Source: Komagataeibacter intermedius TF2 (lineage in GTDB: Bacteria; Pseudomonadota; Alphaproteobacteria; Acetobacterales; Acetobacteraceae). Taken from it: a DNA stretch of 64,000 bases. Positions 1 to 10,318 of this stretch are shown piece by piece. The stretch covers positions 62,001-126,000 of the forward strand of contig NZ_BANF01000027.1 in NCBI RefSeq assembly GCF_000964425.1, written 5' to 3'. The stretch's first letter is position 1; the number at the start of each line of letters is the position of its first letter. The notes under the pieces were generated by a model, which was not told where the DNA came from, made no database searches, and saw only the letters and a list, made by a program, of their open reading frames with translations. The position numbers were made by a program, and so were the translations under genes.

Positions 1-2
1 CC

Positions 3-1568
3 ATAGACGAACGCGAACGCGCCCACCGCGCGGGACAGCCACAGGCCGCGTTCACGGTCGTCTATCACCTGATCTCGCTCGCCAGCAGCACGGATGAGGT
101 ACGGATCAAGGTGCCCCTTGGCGCGGATGCCCCTGCCGTACCCAGCATCTGTGACCTGTGGCCCAACGCCAACTGGTATGAACGCGAGGTATGGGACCTG
201 TTCGGCATCCATTTCCATGACCATCCCTGCCTGCGCCGCATCCTGACCCCGCCCACATGGACCGGGCACCCGTTGCGCAGGGACCACCATGCCCGCGCCA
301 CCGAAATGCCGCCCTACAGCCTGACGGAAGACCATGAAGCACGCGAGCAGGACGCCCTGCGCTTCGACCCGTCCGCATGGGGCATGCGGCGGCATGGCGA
401 CCATAGCGACTTCATGTTCCTCAACCTCGGGCCCAACCATCCCAGCGTGCACGGGGTGTTCCGCATCATGCTGCAACTGGAGGGCGAGCGGATTGTCGAT
501 GCCGTGCCCGATATCGGCTTCCACCACCGTGGCGCGGAAAAAATGGGCGAACGCCAGACATGGCACAGCTATATCCCCTATACCGACCGGGTGGACTACC
601 TTGGCGGGGTCATGAACAATTTCCCCTACGTCATGGCGGTCGAGACGCTGGCCGGGATCACCGTGCCGCCCCGCGCGCAGATGATCCGCGTCATGCTGGC
701 GGAACTGTTCCGCATCGCCAGCCACCTCGTCTTCTACGGCACCATGGCGCAGGATGTGGGACAGCTTTCGCCGGTGTTCTACATGTTTACCGACCGCGAA
801 CGCGTATTCGGGATTATCGAGGCGATCTGCGGCTTCCGCATGCACCCCGCCTGGTTCCGCATTGGCGGCGTGGCCATGGACCTGCCCGAAGGGTGGGACG
901 GACTGATCCGCGCCTTCCTTCATGACCTGCCGCGGCGGCTGGACGAATACGATGCGATGGTCATGCGCAACCCAATCTTCCGCGCCCGGACGAAGGGGAT
1001 CGGCGCCTACACCACGGCGGAAGCCGTTGAATGGGGTGTCACCGGGCCGGGACTGCGCGCCACGGGGCGGGAGTGGGATTACCGCAGGCATGCGCCGTAC
1101 GCCTGTTACGATCAACTTGAATTCGACATTCCCACCGGCACGCATGGCGACTGCCATGACCGGATTGCCGTGCATGTGGAAGAAATGCGCCAGAGCCTGC
1201 GCATCATCCGCCAGTGCGTGGACAACATGCCCGCAGGCCCGGTCAAGGCGGACCACCCGCTGACCACCCCGCCGCCAAAGGCGCAGACGATGCATGACAT
1301 CGAAACCCTGATCCACCATTTCCTCAGCGTCAGCTGGGGGCCGGTCATTCCACCGGGGGAAGCCCGGGCCAGCATCGAAGCCACGAAAGGCGTGAATACC
1401 TATACGCTGATCAGCGATGGGGGCACCACATCGTACCGTACCCGCATCCGCACCCCGTCATTTGCCCACCTGCAGATGATCCCGCTGCTCAGTCGTGGCA
1501 TCATGATCGCGGACCTGATCGCGATTTTGGGCAGCATTGATTTCGTGATGGCCGATGTCGACCGCTGA
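3..1568 (+). CDS. nuoCD: NADH-quinone oxidoreductase subunit C/D (fused), 5' partial
   Basis: Peripheral-arm subunit of respiratory complex I, combining the 30-kDa NuoC and 49-kDa NuoD parts near the quinone site. The reading frame is open from base 3, so the start lies outside the window. The visible N-terminal stretch is the end of NuoC (FTVVYHL, then [12 protein letters not shown]). The NuoD part begins around base 400 with [13 protein letters not shown] and [11 protein letters not shown] and ends with the typical DFVMADVDR. Fusion of C and D is usual in E. coli-type nuo operons. It overlaps nuoE by 14 bp in another frame, which suggests translational coupling. nuoA and nuoB are expected upstream of the window. 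Confidence 0.97.
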   Translation: MDERERAHRAGQPQAAFTVVYHLISLASSTDEVRIKVPLGADAPAVPSICDLWPNANWYEREVWDLFGIHFHDHPCLRRILTPPTWTGHPLRRDHHARATEMPPYSLTEDHEAREQDALRFDPSAWGMRRHGDHSDFMFLNLGPNHPSVHGVFRIMLQLEGERIVDAVPDIGFHHRGAEKMGERQTWHSYIPYTDRVDYLGGVMNNFPYVMAVETLAGITVPPRAQMIRVMLAELFRIASHLVFYGTMAQDVGQLSPVFYMFTDRERVFGIIEAICGFRMHPAWFRIGGVAMDLPEGWDGLIRAFLHDLPRRLDEYDAMVMRNPIFRARTKGIGAYTTAEAVEWGVTGPGLRATGREWDYRRHAPYACYDQLEFDIPTGTHGDCHDRIAVHVEEMRQSLRIIRQCVDNMPAGPVKADHPLTTPPPKAQTMHDIETLIHHFLSVSWGPVIPPGEARASIEATKGVNTYTLISDGGTTSYRTRIRTPSFAHLQMIPLLSRGIMIADLIAILGSIDFVMADVDR

Positions 1569-2046
1569 CGCCTCCCTGCCCGCACGCCTGCGGGCGGAAA
1601 TCCTGGGCCTCGCGGCGCAGGAACCACACCCGCGCGGGGCGGCTGTCGCGGCGCTGCGGCTGGTGCAGGCCCGCTTTGGCTGGGTCAGCACCGGACATCT
1701 GTGCGAGGTGGCTGGCCTGCTGGGCATGTCGGCCGATGATCTGGATGGCATTGCCACCTATTTCAACCTGCTGTTCCGCCGGCCGGTCGGGCGGCATGTC
1801 ATCATGCTGTGTGACAGCGTGTCGTGCTGGATCATGGGTCGCGAACCGCTCTGCGCCCATCTATGCCGGGCACTGGGCATCCAGCCGGGGGAAACCACGG
1901 CGGACAACACCATCACCGTACTGCCCACCGTTTGTATCGGGCATTGTGACCATGCCCCGGCCATGCTGGTGGACAGCACCCTGCATGGCGATGTGGATAC
2001 GGCCTGCCTCGACCACCTGATCGACATGCTGAGGAACACGCCATGA
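1555..2046 (+). CDS. nuoE: NADH-quinone oxidoreductase subunit E (24-kDa, [2Fe-2S])
   Basis: Part of the NADH-oxidising module of complex I together with NuoF and NuoG. At 163 residues it has the family's usual length. The four [2Fe-2S] ligands are visible as C86-x4-C91 and C127-x3-C131. The N-terminal helical part contains the thioredoxin-like family's [10 protein letters not shown] stretch. It starts inside the end of nuoCD, and its own stop overlaps the nuoF start as ATGA, so it is likely translated in series. Confidence 0.96.
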   Translation: MSTADASLPARLRAEILGLAAQEPHPRGAAVAALRLVQARFGWVSTGHLCEVAGLLGMSADDLDGIATYFNLLFRRPVGRHVIMLCDSVSCWIMGREPLCAHLCRALGIQPGETTADNTITVLPTVCIGHCDHAPAMLVDSTLHGDVDTACLDHLIDMLRNTP

Positions 2047-3341
2047 CGCCCCCATCCGAACGGCCCCTGACCGCCATGATCGACCCCGCCGCCGGGCCAC
2101 CGGACTGCGCGGCATACGGGCGCGCTGGCGGCTGGCAGGCAGCCCGCAGGGCGCTGGGTGGCCTTGCCCCGGCTGACATCATCGACATGGTGACACGCTC
2201 GAAACTGCGCGGGCGTGGGGGGGCCGGGTTCAGCACCGGGCAGAAATGGAGCTTCGTGCCAGAAGATCCCGCATCCGCACGCCGCAAATACCTGATCGCC
2301 AATGCCGATGAAATGGAACCGGGCACCTTCAAGGACCGCCTTTTGCTTGAGGGCAATCCGCTGCAACTGGTCGAGGGGATGATCCTTGCGGCTTATGGCG
2401 TGCAGGCGGGACATGGCATCGTCTTCCTGCGGGGGGAATACCATCTTGCCTGCACCCGCCTGCACCATGCAATCGGAGAGGCACGGCAGCAAGGCTGGCT
2501 GGGGGAGAATATCCTTGGCTCCGGCTTCAGTTTTGACATCCATGTCCATTCCAGCGCCGGGCGCTACATATGCGGCGAGGAAACCGCCCTGCTGACCGCG
2601 CTGGAAGGTCGCCGCGCCACGCCCCGCAGCAAGCCGCCCTTTCCCCAGACCGGCGGCCTGTGGGGCGCGCCAAGTGTCGTGAACAATGTCGAGACACTGT
2701 GCAACCTGCCCCATATCATCGCCAATGGGCCGGAATGGTTCGCGGGGCTCGGGCTGGGGGAGGATGGCGGCACCAAGATCTATGGCGCAAGCGGCCGGGT
2801 GGCGAAGCCGGGGGCATGGGAACTGCCGATCGGCACGCCGCTGCGCCAGATCATTGAGGAACATGCAGGCGGCATGCTGCCCGGCTACCGCCTGCGCGCC
2901 CTGCTGCCCGGCGGGGCATCCACCGCCTTCCTTGACGCCACGTCGCTTGATGTCGCCATGGATTACGGATCGGTGGAAAAGGCGGGCAGCCGGCTTGGGA
3001 CCGGCATGGCCATCATTCTCGATGACCGGACTTGCCCCATCGGCATGATCCGTAACCTTGAACATTTCTTCGCACAGGAATCCTGCGGGTGGTGCACGCC
3101 ATGCCGTGACGGGTTGCCGTGGGTGGAACGCCTGCTGTCCGCGATCGAGGACGGCATGGGACAGGCAGACGACATGGACCAGCTTGCCCGCCATGCCCGC
3201 ATGCTGGGCGCGCCGGGCCGGACCTTCTGCGCCCATGCGCCGGGGGCGATGGCGCCACTGGCCAGCGGGCTGAAACTGTTTGCCGCGGATTTCACCGACC
3301 ACATCCGGCACGGCCGCTGCCCGCTGCGCATGGCGGCGTAA
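2043..3341 (+). CDS. nuoF: NADH-quinone oxidoreductase subunit F (51-kDa, FMN/NADH/[4Fe-4S])
   Basis: NADH-binding and FMN-carrying subunit of complex I, 432 residues. The glycine-rich nucleotide-binding motif GRGGAGFSTGQKW is at residues 57-69 and is followed by the family stretch NADEMEPGTFKDR. The C-terminal [4Fe-4S] ligands are C348, C351, C354 and C396 (SCGWCTPCRDG plus a distal Cys). The start codon overlaps the nuoE stop as ATGA. All expected catalytic motifs are present. Confidence 0.97.
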   Translation: MTPPSERPLTAMIDPAAGPPDCAAYGRAGGWQAARRALGGLAPADIIDMVTRSKLRGRGGAGFSTGQKWSFVPEDPASARRKYLIANADEMEPGTFKDRLLLEGNPLQLVEGMILAAYGVQAGHGIVFLRGEYHLACTRLHHAIGEARQQGWLGENILGSGFSFDIHVHSSAGRYICGEETALLTALEGRRATPRSKPPFPQTGGLWGAPSVVNNVETLCNLPHIIANGPEWFAGLGLGEDGGTKIYGASGRVAKPGAWELPIGTPLRQIIEEHAGGMLPGYRLRALLPGGASTAFLDATSLDVAMDYGSVEKAGSRLGTGMAIILDDRTCPIGMIRNLEHFFAQESCGWCTPCRDGLPWVERLLSAIEDGMGQADDMDQLARHARMLGAPGRTFCAHAPGAMAPLASGLKLFAADFTDHIRHGRCPLRMAA

Positions 3342-3363
3342 GCACACGACAGGGAGCACTGTC

Positions 3364-6096
3364 ATGACCCGCATCTACATAGACGGCAAAGAGTGCCCGA
3401 CCCGTACCGGCATCAACCTGCTGCAGGCCTGCCTGGAAGCCGGGGCCAGCCTGCCTTACTTCTGCTGGCATCCCGAACTCGGTTCCGTCGGGGCATGCCG
3501 CCAGTGCGCCATCAGGCAGTTCAGTGGTCCCGATGATACGAAAGGCCGTATCGTGATGGCCTGCATGACCCCCGTTGGCGAAGATACCATCGTCTCCATT
3601 GACGATACCGAAGCCCGCGACTTCCGCGCCAGCGTGATCGAATGGATGATGGTCAACCACCCCCATGACTGCCCCGTGTGCGAGGAAGGCGGCGAATGCC
3701 ACCTGCAGGACATGACGGTCATGACCGGGCACAACACCCGCCGCTACCGCTTCACGAAGCGGACCCACCGTAATCAGGACCTCGGTCCGTTCGTGAAGCA
3801 CGAAATGAACCGCTGCATCGCCTGCTACCGCTGCGTACGTTTTTACCGTGATTACGCGGGCGGGGATGATCTGGCGGCCTTTGCCTCGCACGATCATGTG
3901 TATTTTGGCCGGGCGGCGGATGGCACGCTTGAAAACGCCTTCAGCGGCAACCTGGTGGAAATCTGCCCGACCGGCGTATTTACCGACAAGCCGTTTTCCT
4001 CCACCTATACCCGCAAGTGGGACATGCGGGGCGCGCCCTCGGTCTGCGTGCACTGCGCGGTGGGCTGCAACACCATTGTCAATGCGCGCGGGGAAACGGT
4101 CCGCCGTATCCTCAACCGCTACAATACGGACATCAACCGCTACGTGCTGTGTGACCGGGGGCGGTTCGGGCATGGCTTCGTCAATGCGCCGACGCGTATC
4201 CGCACGCCATTGCGCGCCACTGACGGCCAGCAGGTGTCCATTCCCGTAGCCGATGCCCTTGCACGTTTTGCACGCATGGCGGCGGATGGCCGGATCGTGG
4301 GCATCGCGTCCCCCCGCGCCGCGCTGGAAACCTGTTTCAGCCTGCATGCGCTGGTGGGACCGCAGCATTTTTCCACCGGCCAGACGCGGCAGGAACAGTC
4401 ATGCGCGGAACTGGCCCGCGCCCTGCTTGGCCGCCACCCGGGCAGGCTGCCCACCATCCATGACATGGAAAGCGCCGACGCGGTGCTGGTACTGGGCGAG
4501 GACGTTTACGCCACCGCCCCCCGGCTGGGCCTTGCGCTGCGACAGTCGGTGCGCCAGCCATCCTTCCATACGGCGGATCAGGCAAAGGTACCACGCTGGA
4601 TGGATGCGGCGGTGCGCACGCTGGGGGCTGAATGCCCATCCGCGCTGCATGTCCTGACACCCGCGCCAACCGCGCTGGATGACGTGGCGGCCGACAGCGT
4701 GCGCGCCGCCCCCGATGACATTGCACGGCTGGGCTTCGCCATCGCCCATGAAATCGATCCCGCCGCCCCGCCCGTCGCGGATATGATGCCAGATGACGCA
4801 CGGCTTGCCGCCCGCATTGCCAGAACGCTTATGGGTGCCCGGACGCCGCTGGTCGTATCGGGCATGCAGTACGGGTCGCCTGCGCTCATGCAGGCCGCCG
4901 CCAGCATCGCTGCGGCCCTTGCGCGCGCCACGCCTTCTGCGGGCCTGTCGCTGGTCCTGCCGGAATGCAACAGCATGGGGCTGGCCATGATGGGAGGCCT
5001 GCCGCTGGAAACGGTAATGGAACAGGCCCGGACCGGCGCGATTTCCACGCTGGTCGTCGTGGAAAATGACCTGACCCGCCACCTGTCCCCGGCGGATGTC
5101 GCGGACCTTGTGGCGGCTGTCCCGGATATTGTCGTGATCGACCATACGGTGACACCGCTGTGCCAGCACGCAAGCCTTGTCCTGCCTGCCGCCACTTTCA
5201 GCGAATGCACCGGCACGTTCATCAGTCAGGAAGGCCGGGCGCAACGTTTCTTTCAGGCTGTCTTTCCCCCTGCCCCCATACAGGCCGGCTGGCGCTGGAT
5301 ACAGGCGCTGGGCCAAAGCCCTGAACGGATCACGCCGCATATGGCGGACCTGACCGTCTGGCGGGATCTGGATGATGTCCTTGCGGCACTGGCGGCAGCA
5401 TTTCCCCACCTTGCCCCCGTAACCGGGGCCGCGCCGGACGCGCAGTACCGCATGGACGGCCAGAAACTGCGCAGCCAGACCTACCGCGCCAGCGGGCGGA
5501 CCGTCATCCGTTCCTTCATCAGCGTCCGCGACCAGCCCCCACCCGCCAGCCCGGACAGTCCCTTCAGCAGTTCAATGGAGGGCGCATATGGGTCCGACAT
5601 GCCAGCCGCACTGGTTTCGGGATATCAGGCATCGCCATGGAATTCGGTCCAGGCGCTGAACCGTTTCCAGCACGAAATCGGGGGGGACATGCGTGGCGGG
5701 GCATCCGGTATCCGGCTGTTTCCCCCCGTCGGACCGGATGACGCCAGGCGCCCCTACGTCTACGCCACGGATATTCCCATGCCGTATGCAGCACGGGCGG
5801 ATACCGTGCTGGTGCTGCCCGATACGCGCCTGTTCGGCAGCGAGGAACTGAGCATGTCCTCGCCCCCCGTCATGGCGCGCGCCGCAGCCCCGGCGCTGGG
5901 GCTGCCTGCAGGCGTGGTCGGATCAGGCCACATGACGCTGCATCTGGAAGACGGCCCGCATGTCCTGCCGGTGCAGTCCGTGCCCGGACTGCCTGCGGGC
6001 ATTGCCCTGTGCCCGGCGCATATGGTCGCACGGGCATTCCGTTTCCCGCGCATGGCCCGGCTGGAGACGGTGCCGGACGCAGGGGACGGGCCATGA
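3364..6096 (+). CDS. nuoG: NADH-quinone oxidoreductase subunit G (75-kDa, Fe-S)
   Basis: Electron-wire subunit of complex I, 910 residues. The start at 3364 was chosen over an upstream in-frame codon because an AGGGAG ribosome site lies 7-12 bases ahead and the protein then opens MTRIYIDGK as family members do. The N-terminal [2Fe-2S] ligands are C34, C45, C48 and C67. An HDCPVCEEGGEC motif gives the His-liganded [4Fe-4S] cluster. A C-x2-C-x3-C-x27-C set (from CVHCAVGC) corresponds to the extra N7 cluster also found in E. coli NuoG. A long molybdopterin-oxidoreductase-like C-terminal part follows. The stop overlaps the nuoH start (ATGA). Confidence 0.96.
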   Translation: MTRIYIDGKECPTRTGINLLQACLEAGASLPYFCWHPELGSVGACRQCAIRQFSGPDDTKGRIVMACMTPVGEDTIVSIDDTEARDFRASVIEWMMVNHPHDCPVCEEGGECHLQDMTVMTGHNTRRYRFTKRTHRNQDLGPFVKHEMNRCIACYRCVRFYRDYAGGDDLAAFASHDHVYFGRAADGTLENAFSGNLVEICPTGVFTDKPFSSTYTRKWDMRGAPSVCVHCAVGCNTIVNARGETVRRILNRYNTDINRYVLCDRGRFGHGFVNAPTRIRTPLRATDGQQVSIPVADALARFARMAADGRIVGIASPRAALETCFSLHALVGPQHFSTGQTRQEQSCAELARALLGRHPGRLPTIHDMESADAVLVLGEDVYATAPRLGLALRQSVRQPSFHTADQAKVPRWMDAAVRTLGAECPSALHVLTPAPTALDDVAADSVRAAPDDIARLGFAIAHEIDPAAPPVADMMPDDARLAARIARTLMGARTPLVVSGMQYGSPALMQAAASIAAALARATPSAGLSLVLPECNSMGLAMMGGLPLETVMEQARTGAISTLVVVENDLTRHLSPADVADLVAAVPDIVVIDHTVTPLCQHASLVLPAATFSECTGTFISQEGRAQRFFQAVFPPAPIQAGWRWIQALGQSPERITPHMADLTVWRDLDDVLAALAAAFPHLAPVTGAAPDAQYRMDGQKLRSQTYRASGRTVIRSFISVRDQPPPASPDSPFSSSMEGAYGSDMPAALVSGYQASPWNSVQALNRFQHEIGGDMRGGASGIRLFPPVGPDDARRPYVYATDIPMPYAARADTVLVLPDTRLFGSEELSMSSPPVMARAAAPALGLPAGVVGSGHMTLHLEDGPHVLPVQSVPGLPAGIALCPAHMVARAFRFPRMARLETVPDAGDGP

Positions 6097-7049
6097 CATA
6101 TCCGGTCATCCTCACCATCGTCCTGATGCCCGTTGTCCTGCTTGGCCTTGCCACCGTGCTGACATGGGTTGAACGGCGGCTGCTGGGATTATGGCAGGAC
6201 CGGCATGGCCCCGACCGCGTGGGACCGGGCGGCATGCTGCAGGCGGTGGCGGACGGGACCAAGATCCTGTTCAAGCAGGACTGGGTTCCCCCCTTTGCCG
6301 ACCGCGGCGTGTTTGTCGCGGCGCCCGCCATCGGCATGATGGCGGTACTGCTGTCCTTTGCCGTCATTCCCGTCACGGCGCACGCAGGCATTGCGGGCGA
6401 CATGAATGTGGGGCTGCTGTTCATCCTCGGCATGATGGGGGTTGGGGTCTATGCCGTGGTGCTGGCCGGGTGGTCATCCAACAGCAAATACGCGCTGCTG
6501 GGAGGCATGCGGGCGGCGGCGCAGATGATCAGCTACGAGGTCTTCATGGGGCTTTCGCTGCTGGGCGTGGTCATGATGACCGGGTCATTCAGCCTGCGCG
6601 ATATCGTGGCGGCACAGGCGGGGCTGTGGTTCATCGTCCCGCAATGCCTTGGCTTTGGCGTCTTCATGCTGGCGGGCATTGCGGAAACGCACCGCCTGCC
6701 CTTCGACCTGCCCGAAGGGGAGAATGAACTGGGCGCGGGATTCCATACCGAATATTCAGGCATGAAATTCGGCATGTTCTTCATTGCCGAATATGCCGGG
6801 ATCGTCCTTGTCTCCTGCCTTGTGACCACGCTTTACCTTGGGGGCTGGCGCGGGCCGTGGCTGCCTGCTGGCGTGTGGTTCGCGCTCAAGACCTGTGGCG
6901 TGGTGGTATTTTTCATCCTGCTGCGGGCAAGCCTGCCCCGCCCGCGTTATGACCAGCTGATGGCGCTGGGCTGGAAGGTCCTGCTGCCGCTTTCGCTGTT
7001 CAATGTCATGGCGACCGGAACCATCCTCATGCTGCGCGCGTCCCTGTGA
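6093..7049 (+). CDS. nuoH: NADH-quinone oxidoreductase subunit H
   Basis: Membrane subunit at the junction of the two arms of complex I, lining the quinone chamber. It has 318 residues and about eight hydrophobic segments. Family motifs visible are [19 protein letters not shown] near the N-terminus, [12 protein letters not shown], and the acidic loop [17 protein letters not shown] followed by [15 protein letters not shown]. The start overlaps the nuoG stop (ATGA at 6093). Confidence 0.97.
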   Translation: MTYPVILTIVLMPVVLLGLATVLTWVERRLLGLWQDRHGPDRVGPGGMLQAVADGTKILFKQDWVPPFADRGVFVAAPAIGMMAVLLSFAVIPVTAHAGIAGDMNVGLLFILGMMGVGVYAVVLAGWSSNSKYALLGGMRAAAQMISYEVFMGLSLLGVVMMTGSFSLRDIVAAQAGLWFIVPQCLGFGVFMLAGIAETHRLPFDLPEGENELGAGFHTEYSGMKFGMFFIAEYAGIVLVSCLVTTLYLGGWRGPWLPAGVWFALKTCGVVVFFILLRASLPRPRYDQLMALGWKVLLPLSLFNVMATGTILMLRASL

Positions 7050-7074
7050 CACGCCTGCTGCAAAGGCATATCCC

Positions 7075-7587
7075 ATGCTTGATACCCTGCGCACCCTGTT
7101 CCTGACGGCGCTGCATGCCTTCCACCGGCGCGCAACCGTGCGGTATCCCGAACAGAAGCCTTACCTGCCGCCGCGTTATCGTGGGCGGATCATCCTGTCG
7201 CGCGATCCCGACGGGGCGGAGCGGTGCGTCGCGTGCAGCCTGTGCGCCGTCGCCTGCCCCGTGGACTGCATAAGCCTGCAGAAAACCGAAGCCGATGGCC
7301 GGTGGTATCCGGAATATTTCCGGATCAATTTCTCCCGCTGCATTTTCTGCGGCCTGTGTGAGGAAGCCTGCCCCACCTACGCCATACAGCTGACGCCCGA
7401 TTTTGAAATGGGCGAATACGCACGTTCCAGCCTTGTCTATGAAAAGGAAGACCTGCTGATAAGCGGGACCGGGAAATATCCCGATTACAGTTTCTACGCT
7501 GTCGCGGGCATTCCCGTTCCCGGCAAGGCGCGCGGCATGGCCGAACGCGAACGCCCGCCGGTCGATCTCCACTCCCTGCTGCCGTAA
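7075..7587 (+). CDS. nuoI: NADH-quinone oxidoreductase subunit I (two [4Fe-4S])
   Basis: Ferredoxin-like subunit passing electrons to the quinone-proximal cluster, 170 residues. Two complete binding motifs are visible: C51, C54, C57, C61 and C89, C92, C95, C99. The start at 7075 ([10 protein letters not shown]) was chosen because it gives the usual amphipathic N-terminal helix, and an AAAGG stretch lies ahead. An upstream in-frame codon at 7003 would overlap nuoH by 47 bases and add a non-family extension. The gap to nuoJ is 5 bases. Confidence 0.96.
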   Translation: MLDTLRTLFLTALHAFHRRATVRYPEQKPYLPPRYRGRIILSRDPDGAERCVACSLCAVACPVDCISLQKTEADGRWYPEYFRINFSRCIFCGLCEEACPTYAIQLTPDFEMGEYARSSLVYEKEDLLISGTGKYPDYSFYAVAGIPVPGKARGMAERERPPVDLHSLLP

Positions 7588-7592
7588 CCGCC

Positions 7593-8093
7593 ATGCATGC
7601 CCTGGCCCTTCTTGCCGCTGGCATAACCGTCATGGGGGCGATCATGGTCATCACCCGGCGGGTGGCGGTGCATGCGGTGCTGTATCTGGTTGTGACGCTG
7701 CTGGCGCTTTCGGTCGTCCTGGTCATGCTGGGCGCATCGTTCGCGGCAATGCTGGAGGTCATCATCTATGCCGGGGCGATCATGGTGCTGTTCATCTTTG
7801 TCATCATGATGCTCAATCTGGGCCAGCCGGACAGCCAGCGTGAAAAGGAATGGCTGCGCCCGCGCGCGTGGCTGGGCCCGGGCGTTCTGGCCGCCATCGT
7901 GTGCATGGAACTTCTTTACTGCGCCAGTCCCCTTTCCGGGCCCGCGCGCCTGCCTGTCCCCATTACGGCACATGACGTGGGTCTCAGCCTGTTCGGCCGC
8001 TACGTGCTGATGGTCGAACTGGTGTCGTTCCTGCTGCTGGCCGGGCTGGTCACGGCATTTCATATCGGACGCCACCGGGAAGGAGGCCACTGA
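7593..8093 (+). CDS. nuoJ: NADH-quinone oxidoreductase subunit J
   Basis: Small membrane subunit of complex I with 166 residues and five predicted transmembrane helices. The conserved central helix reads EVIIYAGAIMVLFIFVIMML, the pi-bulge helix characteristic of NuoJ. The AGGAGG ribosome site of nuoK (8081-8086) lies inside its last codons. Confidence 0.95.
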   Translation: MHALALLAAGITVMGAIMVITRRVAVHAVLYLVVTLLALSVVLVMLGASFAAMLEVIIYAGAIMVLFIFVIMMLNLGQPDSQREKEWLRPRAWLGPGVLAAIVCMELLYCASPLSGPARLPVPITAHDVGLSLFGRYVLMVELVSFLLLAGLVTAFHIGRHREGGH

Positions 8094-8094
8094 G

Positions 8095-8406
8095 ATGCCC
8101 GCCTTTTCCTTCAACGACACGCTTGTGCTGGCGGCCACCATGTTTTCGGTCGGGCTGGCGGGCGTTCTGGTCCGGCGCAACATGGTGTTCATGCTGATGT
8201 CGCTGGACATCATGCTCAATGCGGCCGCCCTTGTATTCGTGGCGGCGGGCGCGCGCTGGCATGATGCGACAGGACAGGTGATGTTCGTGCTGATCCTTGC
8301 CCTTGCCGCCGTGGAAACGGCGGTCGGGCTGGCCATCATCCTGCGCCTGCACGCCCACGGACGCCCCACGCTGGATGCCGATGCCGGCAACCTTCTGGAA
8401 GGATAG
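8095..8406 (+). CDS. nuoK: NADH-quinone oxidoreductase subunit K
   Basis: Three-helix membrane subunit of the proton-pumping arm, 103 residues, matching the family length. Conserved features are RRNMVFMLMSLDIMLNAA, carrying the membrane acidic position, and the ALAAVETAVGLAII helix carrying the second conserved Glu. A perfect AGGAGG precedes the ATG by 8 bases, and nuoJ ends one base before the ATG. Confidence 0.96.
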   Translation: MPAFSFNDTLVLAATMFSVGLAGVLVRRNMVFMLMSLDIMLNAAALVFVAAGARWHDATGQVMFVLILALAAVETAVGLAIILRLHAHGRPTLDADAGNLLEG

Positions 8407-8410
8407 GGCC

Positions 8411-10318
8411 ATGGCCACGTTCCTGATCCCCCTTCTTGTCCTCTGCCCGCTTGCCGCGTCCCTGATCATATTCATCTCCACAGGCCGGATGGGCGCGCGC
8501 GGGGTCGGGACAGTCGCCTGCGCCGGGGTCGGGATGGCTGCTGTCCTGAGCATCATCGTATCCGTCATCCTTCTGTCAGGCCCGGCGACGGGAGAAGTGC
8601 AGGTGACGCTGTGGCCGTGGATGCATGTTGCGGGGTTTTCAGCGGATATCGCCTTCATGCTGGACCGGATTTCCCTGGTCATGATCCTTGTCGTCACGAT
8701 CGTAGGACTGCTGATCCATGTCTATGCCGCGGGCTACATGCAGGACGATCCCGGGATCGCGCGTTTTTTCGGCTGCATGACCCTGTTCGTGGCCGCCATG
8801 CTGGTTCTGGTGCTGGCGTCCGACCTGCTGTGCCTGTTTATCGGGTGGGAAGGCGTGGGACTGTGTTCCTACCTGCTGATCGGGTTCTGGTATGACGATC
8901 CGGCCAATACCGCCGCTGCCCGCAAGGCCTTCTACATGACCCGCGTGGGGGACGTGGCACTGCTGTGTGGCCTGCTGCTGCTGGCGACCACGACGGGTTC
9001 CCTGCGCACTGGTGCGGTGCTGGCGGCGGTGACGAACGGGCAGGTATCCGCATCCGGCGTCAGCATGGCGGCATTCTTCATACTGGCGGGGGCATTGGCC
9101 AAATCGGCGCAGGTCCCGTTTCAGGCATGGCTGCCGGATGCCATGGCGGGGCCAACGCCGACCTCCGCCCTCATCCATGCGGCCACCATGGTAACCGCGG
9201 GCGTCTACCTGATCGCGCGGCTGCATGACCTGTTCGCCATGGCGGCCCCCGTCATGGCGCTGACGGCCGTGCTCGGGACGCTGACGCTGCTTGTGGGGGG
9301 CTGCGCGGCGCTGGTGCAGTCCGATCTCAAGCGGATCCTCGCATGGTCCACGATCAGCCAGGTTGGGTACATGTTCCTCGCCCTGGGGTGCGGGGTATGG
9401 CAGGCAGCCCTGTTCCACCTGATGACCCATGCCTTTTTCAAGGCGCTGCTGTTCCTTGCGGCGGGCGCCGTCATCATGCGCGCGCGCCATGAACAGGATA
9501 TTTTCCGCCTTGGCGGCCTGCGCCACGCCATGCCGGGACTGACCGTGGCCTTTGTTGCGGGAGCGTCCGCGCTGGCTGGCCTGCCGCTGGTGACGGCAGG
9601 GTTCTACAGCAAGGAAATGATCCTGTCGGGTGTATGGCACGTGCGCTTTGGCCTGACGCGGGACTGGAGCGTGACGGGGCACCCGTTATGGGCAATGGCG
9701 CTGCTGGGGGCCTTCCTGACCGCGCTGTATATTTTCCGCTGCGTTTTCATCGTGTTTTTCGGGAAACCGGGAACCGTGGCGGCAGGCCGGACGTCACGCC
9801 TCATGACCATACCCCTTGGCTGCCTGTGCATTCTGTCCCTGTTTGGTGGAGTGATCGAAATGCCTGATACGCTTCCCTCCCTTCACCTGTTCAGCGCCCT
9901 TCTTGACCCGGCAACACCACTGTCGCATGCGGATGAGCCGGTCTGGCTTGTGCTGGCTGGCGCGATCGTTCCCCTTGCAGGGCTTGCGCTTGCATGGATG
10001 CTGTGGGGGCGTCCGTCATCCGTCATGCACGGTGCCCGCACCGGCGGGGGACTGGATGCGCGGCATGATCGTCTGGCCATATGGCAGCACATCCCTGACC
10101 GTGCCAGCACCGCAGCGGGGGGACTGATGCGGGCCGCCAGCGTCCGTGTTTTCACGATCCGGGCCGGTTTTCTGGACATGCTGGCCAGATGGGGGGGCAG
10201 CATCGGCGACCGGGGCGCGCTGCTGCTGGACCGGCTGCACAATGGCCGCATGCGGTGGTATGCAGCGTGGATTGCAGGCGGCCTGTGCGTTGCGCTTGCC
10301 GTGGCCGTACTGTCATGA
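8411..10318 (+). CDS. nuoL: NADH-quinone oxidoreductase subunit L
   Basis: Largest antiporter-like subunit of complex I, 635 residues. The start at 8411 gives MATFLIPLLVLCPLAASL, the usual N-terminus; the frame is open further upstream, but that would lie inside nuoK. Family motifs include FIGWEGVGLCSYLLIGFWY, AGALAKSAQVPFQAWLPDAM and the TPTSALIHAATMVTAGVYL lysine/histidine helix. A long lateral helix and C-terminal anchor are present. The stop overlaps the nuoM start (ATGA). Confidence 0.96.
   Translation: MATFLIPLLVLCPLAASLIIFISTGRMGARGVGTVACAGVGMAAVLSIIVSVILLSGPATGEVQVTLWPWMHVAGFSADIAFMLDRISLVMILVVTIVGLLIHVYAAGYMQDDPGIARFFGCMTLFVAAMLVLVLASDLLCLFIGWEGVGLCSYLLIGFWYDDPANTAAARKAFYMTRVGDVALLCGLLLLATTTGSLRTGAVLAAVTNGQVSASGVSMAAFFILAGALAKSAQVPFQAWLPDAMAGPTPTSALIHAATMVTAGVYLIARLHDLFAMAAPVMALTAVLGTLTLLVGGCAALVQSDLKRILAWSTISQVGYMFLALGCGVWQAALFHLMTHAFFKALLFLAAGAVIMRARHEQDIFRLGGLRHAMPGLTVAFVAGASALAGLPLVTAGFYSKEMILSGVWHVRFGLTRDWSVTGHPLWAMALLGAFLTALYIFRCVFIVFFGKPGTVAAGRTSRLMTIPLGCLCILSLFGGVIEMPDTLPSLHLFSALLDPATPLSHADEPVWLVLAGAIVPLAGLALAWMLWGRPSSVMHGARTGGGLDARHDRLAIWQHIPDRASTAAGGLMRAASVRVFTIRAGFLDMLARWGGSIGDRGALLLDRLHNGRMRWYAAWIAGGLCVALAVAVLS

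Noticed and set aside
1758-3374. Long minus-strand open frame (538 codons) across nuoE and nuoF
   Set aside because: Antisense to two complete complex I genes; Arg/His/Pro-rich composition with no domain pattern, as expected for a shadow frame in GC-rich DNA.
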